Assembly (NCBI GenBank): GCA_033722575.1
Contig: JAWVYU010000107.1
Coordinates: forward strand, 1-13,972
DNA length: 13,972 nucleotides
Source: GCA-2748575 sp033722575
Lineage (GTDB): Bacteria > Pseudomonadota > Gammaproteobacteria > Pseudomonadales > Ketobacteraceae
Direction: 5' to 3'
Numbering within the stretch: the stretch's first letter is position 1; every line of letters begins with the position of its first letter. Shown here one piece after another: positions 1-6,888 of this stretch. Under the pieces are notes generated by a model, which was not told where the DNA came from, did no database searches, and saw only the letters and a list, made by a program, of their open reading frames with translations. A program made the translations under genes and the position numbers.

Positions 1-28
1 GGAGGTTCGAATCCTTCCTGGCGCGCCA
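1..28 (+). tRNA. tRNA 3' end (partial), probably tRNA-Arg
   Basis: The window opens inside a tRNA. The T arm is visible, with loop TTCGAAT flanked by GGAGG and CCTTC. It is followed by the acceptor 3' strand CTGGCGC, discriminator G and an encoded CCA at 26-28. The missing 5' acceptor strand must therefore read about GCGCCAG. From memory, the GCGCC start together with a GCGCGCCA end resembles tRNA-Arg(UCU) of gammaproteobacteria. The anticodon lies outside the window, so the isotype is an inference. Confidence 0.85.
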
Positions 29-35
29 TATCAAT

Positions 36-70
36 AAAAAAGGCTCCACAGTCATGTGGGGCCTTTTTTA
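36..70. terminator. Bidirectional intrinsic terminator
   Basis: A long hairpin with arms AAAAAAGGCTCCACA and TGTGGGGCCTTTTTT around a 4-nt loop carries a T run on each strand. It lies 8 nt after the tRNA CCA end, so it ends the tRNA transcript. It also lies about 100 nt beyond the stop codon of the minus-strand CBS gene and probably ends that transcript as well. Confidence 0.9.
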
Positions 71-172
71 TTGGCCCGGATTTTCCGGTTCGAGCTGTGA
101 TGGCTGCGAACCCCTGTCCGGCCCCGCTGCAAGCGGGTCACCGGATTCCGGGTCATGTATTATGCATATGCA

Positions 173-607
173 TTAGGCCGCCGACCTGGAGATACCCTTC
201 GCTACACGGCCTGCTATTGATTCCTGATCATGACGCACGATATCGTTCAGGGATATGACACCCACCATTTTCTTGTCCTCTTTGTTGTTCAGGACAATAA
301 GGCGGTAAACCTGTTGGTCGTGCATGCTTTGCGCAGCTGAATCGATGTCGTCGTCCTGGTAGCAGTACAATACCTTGGCGCTCAGAATCTTGGTGACGCG
401 GGTATCACGAGGGGACAGGTTTTCGGCAACGGCGCGAATGGTGATATCACGATCCGTGATAACGCCCTGCAGCTTCTCGTTCTTTTCATCACCCACGGGA
501 AGGAACCCGCAGTCAAGATCACGCATTTTCTGGGCAGCTTCATAGATAGTCGTATCAGGTGTGAGATATTCGACATTGGACGTCATTGCTTCGCTGATTT
601 TCATCAT
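173..607 (-). CDS. Tandem CBS-domain protein
   Basis: A 144-residue cytoplasmic protein made almost entirely of two CBS domains, at about residues 7-62 and 72-127. Each ends in the typical strand-turn-helix: GVITDRDI at 48-55 and GVISLNDI at 116-123. Paired CBS domains form a Bateman module that usually binds adenine nucleotides and reports energy or redox state. Stand-alone proteins of this size are common, but their partners are rarely known. The start is well supported by the Shine-Dalgarno GGAAAGGAG just upstream. The first two codons are both ATG, so initiation could be at 607 or 604. The stop overlaps a perfect 12-bp palindrome, ATGCATATGCAT (162-173). No operon partner is visible: it runs alone towards the shared terminator at 36-70. 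The family call is secure, the cellular role unknown. Confidence 0.93.
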   Translation of the reverse strand: MMKISEAMTSNVEYLTPDTTIYEAAQKMRDLDCGFLPVGDEKNEKLQGVITDRDITIRAVAENLSPRDTRVTKILSAKVLYCYQDDDIDSAAQSMHDQQVYRLIVLNNKEDKKMVGVISLNDIVRHDQESIAGRVAKGISRSAA

Positions 608-1059
608 TTCTCTCCTTTCCTGAATTCCGGATAAGTCTGTTCAGGTCAGTCATCACGGCGCATGAATCGCCGGGTGATGCTGCCGCCGCTGAACAAAAAC
701 TGCGCCTTTTCGGAAGGATTTCCGAAGGCTTTTCAACGGCAACCTGGTACACGCAAAAAATGCACCAATACGTGTTAAACGCCGCTACTGCGGTTCTGGA
801 GCGGGCCAGGGGAGAGCATTCTGTGCCGAATGCCCTGCGAATTTGTAGCTTGTTCACGTCGTGATTTGTAAATATTGCTGCCCGGGAACCGGGATCATTC
901 CGGGTTCCCGGGTTGATGGTGGGCCCTTATTTGCGGGATCAGCGGTGATTTGAACTACACTGCAGAAGTTTTTCGTTTTACAGGGTTTTACAGACGCGGT
1001 CTGTACCAACCAGTAATAATAATCTTCTTGAAATTGAATCGTTTACCCAGGAGAGAAAG
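608..1059. other. Divergent intergenic region without a gene
   Basis: These 452 bases separate two divergent genes, so both promoters should lie here. I see no convincing coding frame. Inverted repeats are present: TTCGGAA-GGAT-TTCCGAA at 709-726, a GC-rich hairpin with 10-bp arms CCCGGGAACC/GGTTCCCGGG at 881-912 that lacks a T run, and TACAGAC-GCG-GTCTGTA at 989-1005. Direct copies of GTTTTACAG start at 975 and 985. No clear -35/-10 pair can be named. Confidence 0.6.
989..1005. promoter_or_regulatory. Perfect inverted repeat, candidate operator
   Basis: TACAGAC-GCG-GTCTGTA has perfect 7-bp arms and sits 55 nt before the start of the repeat-rich lipoprotein gene. It overlaps the second of two direct copies of GTTTTACAG (975-983 and 985-993). 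Position and symmetry suit a repressor or activator site. No regulator can be named. Confidence 0.4.
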
Positions 1060-1464
1060 ATGAGACGAGTGATACTGGCAATACTTGCAGGGGGCATCAT
1101 GGCTGGCTGTTCAGAGAACAACGGCGACGCTTCCAGCGGTGGCGGTGATAACGCTGCTGTTGATTTGATGAATAAAGCCAGGGAAACCAGCTCGGAGCTG
1201 GTTGAAACGGCCAAAACCAAGTCAAAAGAAGCCTACGAAGGCGCCAGGGAAACCACCCAGGCAATGGTGGATAAAACCAGGGAAACGGCTGGTGACGTGG
1301 TGGACACCACTGTTGAAAAGGCCGAGAAGGTGGCCGAAACAACCTCAAAGAAAGCCTCTGAAATCAGCGAGAGTGTGGCAAAGAAAGCAAAAGATGTGAA
1401 ATCTGACGCCGAGAAGAAAATGAGCGAAGCCAAGGAATACGTAGACAGCAATACGGCCGAATAA
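1060..1464 (+). CDS. Lipoprotein with LEA-like 11-residue repeats
   Basis: A 134-residue lipoprotein. Residues 1-16 are a short lipoprotein signal peptide ending in MAG, with lipobox Cys at 17, so the mature chain is anchored to a membrane facing the periplasm. A polar Gly/Ser/Asp linker (18-38) follows. Residues 39-126 divide without gaps into eight 11-residue units, for example KARETSSELVE, GARETTQAMVD, KTRETAGDVVD and DAEKKMSEAKE, very rich in Lys, Glu, Ala and Thr. This periodicity is the hallmark of LEA group 3 and apolipoprotein-like amphipathic helices, which are often disordered in solution and fold on drying or at membranes. A role in envelope or desiccation stress is inference from composition. 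The Shine-Dalgarno AGGAGAGAAAG fixes the ATG. It is monocistronic, with a terminator 76 nt after the stop. Related proteins are usually annotated as hypothetical. Confidence 0.88.
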   Translation: MRRVILAILAGGIMAGCSENNGDASSGGGDNAAVDLMNKARETSSELVETAKTKSKEAYEGARETTQAMVDKTRETAGDVVDTTVEKAEKVAETTSKKASEISESVAKKAKDVKSDAEKKMSEAKEYVDSNTAE

Positions 1465-1540
1465 GGTTACCGGCTCCAGCTATCGGTATTATTGCCAATA
1501 GAAGGGGCCCGCTGCCCCCGTCAGGCGACGGCTGAAAACG

Positions 1541-1580
1541 AAAAAGGCGTATAACCGGTAGTGGTTATACGCCTTTTTTT
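1541..1580. terminator. Intrinsic terminator, probably bidirectional
   Basis: The hairpin AAAAAGGCGTATAACC / GGTTATACGCCTTTTT has a 6-nt loop and ends in seven T on the plus strand, with the matching A run on the other side. It ends the lipoprotein transcript. Lying 20 nt beyond the stop codon of the converging large minus-strand gene, it can serve that one too. Confidence 0.93.
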
Positions 1581-1599
1581 GTGGCTGCACACCTTCGGA

Positions 1600-4500
1600 T
1601 CAGGGCTCCACGTAAAGCCTGATGGTGGCCCGGGTCTGCTGGCCCTGGTCGTCAGTGGCGGTCAGGGAAATGTCGTTGGTGCCGGTTTCCAGCAGGGAAG
1701 CATCCACTGTAAAGGGTGCAGTGTCGTCGTACTGCTCGTAACCGTTCAGGGAGAACAGGACACTTCGGGTCAGGCCATTAACATTGGCCCGGAGCCGGGT
1801 GACGTGATCCGGAACCTGGGACAGCACCAGCGTGTCGCCATCATCGAATCCCTTCCAGGCATGTCCGTGTTCCGTTGCCAGGGCAATATTTCTTATTTCA
1901 GGCTCGATTCCTGCTGCACTGGGTAGTACCCATTCATCGATCTGAGCGCCGCTTTCTCCCGTGGCAAACCCGTAGTCAGGCGCACCCGGGAACCAGTTGG
2001 CGGGGATATTGCCGTGGACCAGGGCGGGAGGCTGGGTGGGCTGTCTTCGGGGGTCATCTTTTGCCAGCAGGGTGCTGTTCAGGCTCAGCGCACTGACTCT
2101 AAGTCCTGGCACTGCACTGTCGTTGGTATGACAGCTCAGACAAAAATGATTGGTGCCGGAATCAGGGCGGGGCGCATCATGGAACAGTGGGCCTTCCGGA
2201 AAATGGATGGCTTCCCGTATTGCCACAGTGCCTTCCGGGACGTTGAAACGGTGGGCTTTGTTGTCGCCGGAATAGTCGTGATAGCAGGCATATTGCGCAT
2301 AGGTGGATTGCCCATAGGACTTCAGTTCCTCAGAGACAAACTGATGGGATTGCCCGGCGTACTGGCCGGCCTGCTCCCGCCAGATTCCGTCATAGCTCTC
2401 TGGCAGACCCACCAGGGTGCCGTGGGCAAAATTGCAAATGGATTCCGGATCAGGGTCATAGGCAAACACCTTGAATTCATCCATCCAGCCTTTGAAGGCG
2501 CGCTTGCCGCCCCAGACCGGCCCTTTGCCAAGGCGCAGGATACCAGGGGTGGGGCGGAAATTACCGGCTTCGATCCGGCTGTCGTAGCTGGAACCGGTCC
2601 AGGTATGGTGGTGGAATCCGTTGACGAACAGGGTCAGGCTACGCATGTCATCCATGGGATTGTCCGCGTCCACCAGCAGCGCCAGCTGGCTCCAGTCTGT
2701 TTCCGGCAGGGTGGCGGGCAATGGCACCTGGGTAATCAGCCTTTGTCTGCTGTTATAGAAACGGACTTCCCGAAGTCCCTTGAGCGTGATCTGGCTACGG
2801 TCGGGGAAGCGTATCAGGACACGTTCTTCCGAATCGTCACCGAACCGGGGATCAATGAACAGGCTGTAGAACCAGTCGCTTTCATGAACGTCTTGTGGCT
2901 GTTCAGGAATGTCGTAATCAATGCGCGTAGTGCCGCCATTAAACCACATGCCTTTACCGCGGATGCCGCCGTTGGCAACGGGCTCCATGCGGCCGTTGTA
3001 AACCCGACCGTGGGAAGGAATTTTCCACCGGTCGGGCAGGGCGGTGGCACTGTTCTGTACCCGCACCTGACCATAGAACGCACGGCTCAGCTGGTGCCAG
3101 CCATCGAAGTGCAGCATGCGGTACCAGTTATTACTTTTATGTTCAAAATGAGCCACCATGTTCGACACAATAAAGCCATCGGGATTCAGGTAGTCATCAA
3201 AGGAAAACTCAACGGTGGAGTGACCCGAACTCATATTCCACACCACATCCTGGAAACGGCTGTGCTGCATATTTGGCAGATAGTTCAGACGATTCTCGAT
3301 GGAGTCCAGCATGGATAAATTGCGCGGCCTGTAATTTCCCACCAGTTCACCGGTTTCGTTGAATACGGGATAGGGAATGGTGGTGCCGCGGGTGGTGCCC
3401 ACACGGACTTCGCCGTTATTGGCAGGGTCTTTTCCTGTGCCGGGTTTGTACAGGGACAGGTAGCTTTGGTCTGAATCCACACCGCCCAGCCGAAAATCCA
3501 TGTCATTCAGCATGCCGTCCACCAGCACCATCTTGCCCTGGGTCCAGGCACCTATCACCATGAACATATTGTCTTTACTGTTATCGCTGTCCTGTCTGTC
3601 TTCAATACTGCACTTTTCTTCTGACACGCAGCGGCTGGGATAGCGGCTCTGCGGATTTTTGTCATAAAAATAGGAGGGGAAGAGCTTTGCCCCCGATACC
3701 TGAACGGAAAAGTTTTTGGCTTCCTTGTCCATCCAGGGGTAGGTGCCCTTGATATCCACACCGTCGGGAATGATGGCGCCGGTGGGATCGCGGAACGGCT
3801 GCATGGCAAAGGGATAGCGGGTGTTAACGCGCTCGTCGTAGGGCGCGTGGGTAATGGGATACAGGTCACCCCAGTAAGAGACGTCACAGGGGTCTGCTTC
3901 TGGTGGCGCTACGCCGTACACCATATCGTAGCTGCCCACTTCGATTCGGCCCTTGGCTTTGTTTTCCCATACCAGAGGCAGGAATCCCCGCCGTGCAATA
4001 AAGAGCCGTCCGTCTGCCGGTGTGATGGTTTCGAACAGCACGCCGGTGCGCCTGGGTGAGAGCTTGCTCTCGCCATAAACCACTTCTTCAATGCGGGCCT
4101 GAGGTGTTTTGGGATTGCTCACCCGAATATGCAGGGGTGTGCCCAGGATTCTGTCGCCTTCATCCAGTTTGGCAGGCACATTGCCCTCTTCATCCGGGGA
4201 GTTGCTGAGCCTGACATAGCCGGATATCAGCGTGATGTCGTAGCAGTCGTCTTCCCCGTTTTCGCCGCAGCTGTAAGGGTTACGGCGTTGTCCTTCACCG
4301 GTAATATAGGGATCACAGATATTGGTGTGCTGAACGGAACCGGTGCGGCCGCTGGCCACTTTACTGAAAGGCAGCTCTACTTTGTCCATCACCAGGGCGT
4401 TGGGGCCTGCCGGGGAGTCAACAAAAGGCTGGTCCAGTTTTTCCGGAGCCAGCAGGTACAGGTGGATCGGGGAGGGGTTGGCCAGGCTGCCCCCCACCTG

Positions 4501-4974
4501 GGATTCCACACCCAGCCGTGCGTCCGCACTCCAGCGCAGAGGTGGTATATGGGGATCGGTAAAACCCTCTTTCTCGGTAATGCCTACTACTTTCCGGTTG
4601 TTGGCCGGCACTTCCGGCGTGTTGATATAAAACCGGTATTCAAAGGGAATGTTGGGGATCTCCAGATAATACAGCGGGGCGATGGACAGCCCCAGGTCTG
4701 TGGAAAGCTCGGTCACAACATCGACGGCGCCCAACCCCTTTTCATAGGCCGGCTGAGGCCAGTAAACCGGGCCCTGGCCACCGTTTTCCCGGATTTCTGA
4801 CAGCGTTTCGGTGTAATACTCCATCATGTTGGTGATCGTCCCGATCACCACCCCGGGCTCCTCGTCGGCTGCAAACAGGGTCGGGGACAGCAGTACCCCG
4901 TAATAAAACAGGGCCAGTGCCAGAACAATAATGCGCTTTCGTCTGTGGGGAACGGTATGAGTTTGCTGGACCAT
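1600..4974 (-). CDS. Large exported LamG-like protein with one CXXCH motif
   Basis: A 1124-residue exported protein of unknown function. A basic N-terminus (RRKR at 11-14) and hydrophobic stretch (15-34) form a signal peptide, probably cut near residue 35. Residues of about 40-670 are beta-rich, with scattered Cys suggesting disulfides, and I do not recognise them. About 676-850 resembles a LamG/concanavalin-A-like domain, closing with FKGWMDEFKVF (827-837), close to the usual F-x-G-x-x-DE pattern. CLSCH at 945-949 is a single c-type haem-attachment motif, consistent with periplasmic maturation. The last 90 residues look like an Ig-like beta domain. LamG with a haem motif recalls some planctomycete-type surface proteins, but the architecture is not identical. 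Binding of carbohydrate or another surface ligand plus electron transfer is inference. The ATG has only a weak Shine-Dalgarno (AAAGAC). The gene is monocistronic and converges on the terminator at 1541-1580. Confidence 0.85.
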   Translation of the reverse strand: MVQQTHTVPHRRKRIIVLALALFYYGVLLSPTLFAADEEPGVVIGTITNMMEYYTETLSEIRENGGQGPVYWPQPAYEKGLGAVDVVTELSTDLGLSIAPLYYLEIPNIPFEYRFYINTPEVPANNRKVVGITEKEGFTDPHIPPLRWSADARLGVESQVGGSLANPSPIHLYLLAPEKLDQPFVDSPAGPNALVMDKVELPFSKVASGRTGSVQHTNICDPYITGEGQRRNPYSCGENGEDDCYDITLISGYVRLSNSPDEEGNVPAKLDEGDRILGTPLHIRVSNPKTPQARIEEVVYGESKLSPRRTGVLFETITPADGRLFIARRGFLPLVWENKAKGRIEVGSYDMVYGVAPPEADPCDVSYWGDLYPITHAPYDERVNTRYPFAMQPFRDPTGAIIPDGVDIKGTYPWMDKEAKNFSVQVSGAKLFPSYFYDKNPQSRYPSRCVSEEKCSIEDRQDSDNSKDNMFMVIGAWTQGKMVLVDGMLNDMDFRLGGVDSDQSYLSLYKPGTGKDPANNGEVRVGTTRGTTIPYPVFNETGELVGNYRPRNLSMLDSIENRLNYLPNMQHSRFQDVVWNMSSGHSTVEFSFDDYLNPDGFIVSNMVAHFEHKSNNWYRMLHFDGWHQLSRAFYGQVRVQNSATALPDRWKIPSHGRVYNGRMEPVANGGIRGKGMWFNGGTTRIDYDIPEQPQDVHESDWFYSLFIDPRFGDDSEERVLIRFPDRSQITLKGLREVRFYNSRQRLITQVPLPATLPETDWSQLALLVDADNPMDDMRSLTLFVNGFHHHTWTGSSYDSRIEAGNFRPTPGILRLGKGPVWGGKRAFKGWMDEFKVFAYDPDPESICNFAHGTLVGLPESYDGIWREQAGQYAGQSHQFVSEELKSYGQSTYAQYACYHDYSGDNKAHRFNVPEGTVAIREAIHFPEGPLFHDAPRPDSGTNHFCLSCHTNDSAVPGLRVSALSLNSTLLAKDDPRRQPTQPPALVHGNIPANWFPGAPDYGFATGESGAQIDEWVLPSAAGIEPEIRNIALATEHGHAWKGFDDGDTLVLSQVPDHVTRLRANVNGLTRSVLFSLNGYEQYDDTAPFTVDASLLETGTNDISLTATDDQGQQTRATIRLYVEP

Positions 4975-5035
4975 ATTGTTGTCTTTTTTATTGTTGGTGA
5001 GCTGATTGTTTCGAGTCCTGCTTCCATTAAGGTGT

Positions 5036-5082
5036 GATCATCAATTGATTGCTCTATAAAAGTATTGAACGAATTGATGATC
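5036..5082. promoter_or_regulatory. Long-spaced inverted repeat, candidate operator
   Basis: Perfect 11-bp arms GATCATCAATT and AATTGATGATC are separated by 25 bp that include CTATAAAAG. The arms lie 62 to 108 nt upstream of the minus-strand start, around its likely promoter. Two regulator half-sites or paired operators would fit. No T run follows, so it is not a terminator. Confidence 0.4.
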
Positions 5083-5293
5083 CAGGCTTTTTCCCTGCTG
5101 AATGCTGCCTGCATACACGATCATAACCATTCTGTACCTTAGTGCCATATCAGGCATTGGTAATTTATTCACTGTCAGGGTGCTTCAGGGTCAATTGCTG
5201 CCGCTCAGAAAGGGCTCCGTTTGCTATGCTAGATAGGTTAGGCTTGCAGCACGTCTATAATTAACCCGAACACAGCCAGTGCTGCCTGCGACA

Positions 5294-5362
5294 GCGTGTC
5301 GCAAGGGTACGTCACAAAGGTACGTCGCAAGGCTACATTGCAGAGAAGGGTGCATTGCAGAG
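5294..5362. repeat. Five degenerate 13-bp tandem repeats
   Basis: Four contiguous units, GCGTGTCGCAAGG (5294), GTACGTCACAAAG (5307), GTACGTCGCAAGG (5320) and CTACATTGCAGAG (5333), are followed after 4 nt by GTGCATTGCAGAG (5350). The periodicity is directly visible. The array ends 49 nt before the ATG of the pilin-accessory gene, in or near its leader. It could be an iteron-like binding array or a decaying minisatellite. Confidence 0.7.
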
Positions 5363-5411
5363 AGCAGTGCCTGTGAATGAGGTGCTTGCACCGGGAGCAA
5401 GAAGGGTAGGT

Positions 5412-6146
5412 ATGAGTCGCATAAAAGCTTTTTTGATACACCTGTTGGTCACGACCGTAGTCCTGGGAATGGTGATGTTCGCAATGAAAACGGTTCTCTA
5501 CCCTGATTTCTATTTCAGAATTGAGGGGGGAGGGGGCATCCTGAGTATTATCATCATGGTAGGGTTGGTACTGGGCCCCGTGCTCACCGTTATCGTTTAT
5601 AACCCGGGCAAGCCAGGGCTGAAATTTGATATCAGTGTTATCGTTGCCTTGCAGGTGGCCACGCTGCTGTATGGCGTTCATCTGGTTTACCAGGAACGAC
5701 CATTGTATCTGGTCAATACCGGTTCGCTTTTCAGGATAGTGGCTGCTTCGGAAATTGATGTGGACCGAATCCGGAACGAGGCCCTGAAAGTGAGCCTGTT
5801 TGACAAACCCAAACTGGTATATGCCCATGCGGAAGATGATGTAAGACAGGATATTCTCTGGGATGCCATCAGCGGAGGCAGGGATCTGGATTTGCGGCCC
5901 GAGCATTATGAGCCCCTCAGTGAGCATATCGATGAAGTCAGAAAACGGGCCTTGCCTCTGACAACAGATATTCTTGATGACCAGGAAAAGCAGGCCCTCG
6001 ACAGCTATCTCTCCCGGGAGCAGGCCAGTCTGGATGATTTTCTTTATTATCACCTCAAAGCCAAAAAAGGATTCTACCTTGCGGTTTTCAGTAAGGATGA
6101 TTTCCAACTCAAGGCAGTTCTTGATATAGACGCGGAAGAGATCTAG
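5412..6146 (+). CDS. TfpX/TfpZ-family type IV pilin accessory protein
   Basis: A 244-residue inner-membrane protein. It starts MSRIKAFLIH and has three predicted membrane segments at about residues 6-28, 42-62 and 73-93, with LGP at 54-56 and NPGKPGLKFD at 64-73 before the third. After YQERP (93-97) comes a soluble C-terminal domain of about 150 residues. This pattern matches, from memory, TfpX/TfpZ proteins, which assist assembly of particular type IV pilins, often as pilin-specific chaperones next to the pilin gene. No pilin gene is visible here, so the partner must be elsewhere or the role has changed. I chose the ATG at 5412 because it follows AAGGGTAGGT and begins exactly at the family's usual N-terminus. 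An upstream TTG-initiated frame would add 19 residues from repeat DNA. The gene is monocistronic with no clear terminator after it. Confidence 0.8.
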   Translation: MSRIKAFLIHLLVTTVVLGMVMFAMKTVLYPDFYFRIEGGGGILSIIIMVGLVLGPVLTVIVYNPGKPGLKFDISVIVALQVATLLYGVHLVYQERPLYLVNTGSLFRIVAASEIDVDRIRNEALKVSLFDKPKLVYAHAEDDVRQDILWDAISGGRDLDLRPEHYEPLSEHIDEVRKRALPLTTDILDDQEKQALDSYLSREQASLDDFLYYHLKAKKGFYLAVFSKDDFQLKAVLDIDAEEI

Positions 6147-6267
6147 CTTCTCGACCGCTGTTTGCTTACTTTTCCAAAATCCCCTTCAGATCAATAACCT
6201 GGATTCGCTTGTCTGTGCGTGCGCCCTCCCGGGGTGTGCGGCGCATTGGTGCCGGTTTCAAAAAAAC

Positions 6268-6304
6268 TTTACGTACGTAAACAATAAAACTTTACACGAG
6301 TAAA
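6268..6304. promoter_or_regulatory. Twin operator TTTAC-N4-GTAAA upstream of the P450 operon
   Basis: A perfect 14-bp palindrome TTTACGTACGTAAA (6268-6281) is followed by TTTACACGAGTAAA (6291-6304), which keeps both outer half-sites. Both are preceded by AAAC, and the centres are 23 bp apart, about two helical turns. They lie 56 to 92 nt before the VOC start, in AT-rich DNA where TTTACA could act as a -35. Two stacked palindromes of this size are typical of TetR-family repressors, and a TetR gene lies 2.3 kb downstream. The pairing is inference. Confidence 0.7.
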
Positions 6305-6359
6305 TATAAATACTAATGTAAAAATGCACAGCACAGAAAACCAACAACAGGAGAACGCA

Positions 6360-6857
6360 ATGGGTATTCGCTTTAATCACATGGAGTTAACCGTACCACC
6401 CGGCATGCTGAAGAAGGAAAAGCAGAACATTATCGATTTTTACGGGGGGTGCTTCGGATTTACCTGTATCGAGGTGCCAATGGTGGAACTTGATGTATCC
6501 GGCAAGTTTCTGATCAGTACCGACCCTGAATTCAGTCAGTTTTTCTTTCTTGCGGAAGACCCGAAACACATGCAGCTGAAAAGCTACGATCATATCGGCT
6601 TTTTAATGGATACCTGGGATGAGGTGGACGCGACCTTTGAAAAGGTTAAAGCCTTTCAGGAAAAAGACCCACGGGTAGAAATCATGCATACCTTCGAGGA
6701 TGACTTTGAAGCGGGCCCTGTGTTTACACACTTTTACTATTTTCGCTACCTGTTGCCGATCTGGATTGATGTTCAGTTTATTCAGTGGAAGGAGGGTATG
6801 AAGCCCCAGAAACAGTGGATTTATGCCGAGCAGGAAAAGATTGCCAAAACCGCCTGA
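6360..6857 (+). CDS. VOC-superfamily (glyoxalase/dioxygenase-fold) protein
   Basis: A 165-residue cytoplasmic protein with the internal duplication of the vicinal-oxygen-chelate fold. The first half starts FNHMELTVP (His7) and includes the helix region IIDFYGGCFGF. The second starts YDHIGFLMD (His78) and ends in the strand IWIDVQF. His7, His78 and an acidic or polar residue in the last strand could form a metal site, but the usual Glu ligands are not obvious. Members include glyoxalases, extradiol dioxygenases, epimerases and non-catalytic binders, and the sequence alone does not decide. The ATG at 6360 is preferred because AGGAG lies 6 nt before it; an upstream ATG at 6324 lacks such a site. 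Translation is followed 31 nt later by the P450 gene, so the two probably share an mRNA from the twin-operator promoter. It likely acts on the P450 substrate or product. Confidence 0.82.
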   Translation: MGIRFNHMELTVPPGMLKKEKQNIIDFYGGCFGFTCIEVPMVELDVSGKFLISTDPEFSQFFFLAEDPKHMQLKSYDHIGFLMDTWDEVDATFEKVKAFQEKDPRVEIMHTFEDDFEAGPVFTHFYYFRYLLPIWIDVQFIQWKEGMKPQKQWIYAEQEKIAKTA

Positions 6858-6888
6858 GTCATGAGGCCAAACTATTTGCGAGGGCAAT

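Larger units (their letters stand above)
4975..5411. other. Divergent intergenic region with repeats
   Basis: No credible gene is seen in these 437 bases between the large exported protein and the pilin-accessory gene. The left half is AT-rich and holds an 11-bp inverted repeat, GATCATCAATT (5036-5046) and AATTGATGATC (5072-5082), around an AT-rich spacer that could contain the leftward promoter. The right half carries five degenerate 13-bp repeats (5294-5362). Promoters for both genes must be here but cannot be placed with confidence. Confidence 0.6.

Noticed and set aside
2014..3318. A 434-codon open frame on the plus strand
   Set aside because: It lies opposite the 1124-residue exported protein, which has a signal peptide, domains and a good terminator. 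The plus-strand translation shows no recognisable domain and is best explained as an antisense shadow.
5294..5362. The 13-bp repeats as a CRISPR array
   Set aside because: Units are contiguous with no spacers and are far shorter than CRISPR repeats; no cas genes are present.
5238..6107. A 289-codon minus-strand frame across the 13-bp repeats
   Set aside because: It overlaps the TfpX/TfpZ-like gene throughout and has no ribosome-binding site or recognisable domain.
6166..6246. A 26-codon minus-strand frame ending IQVIDLKGILEK, which looks protein-like
   Set aside because: There is no Shine-Dalgarno before its ATG, the upstream extension runs into the operator DNA, and I recognise no family. 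It might be a gene remnant but cannot be supported.
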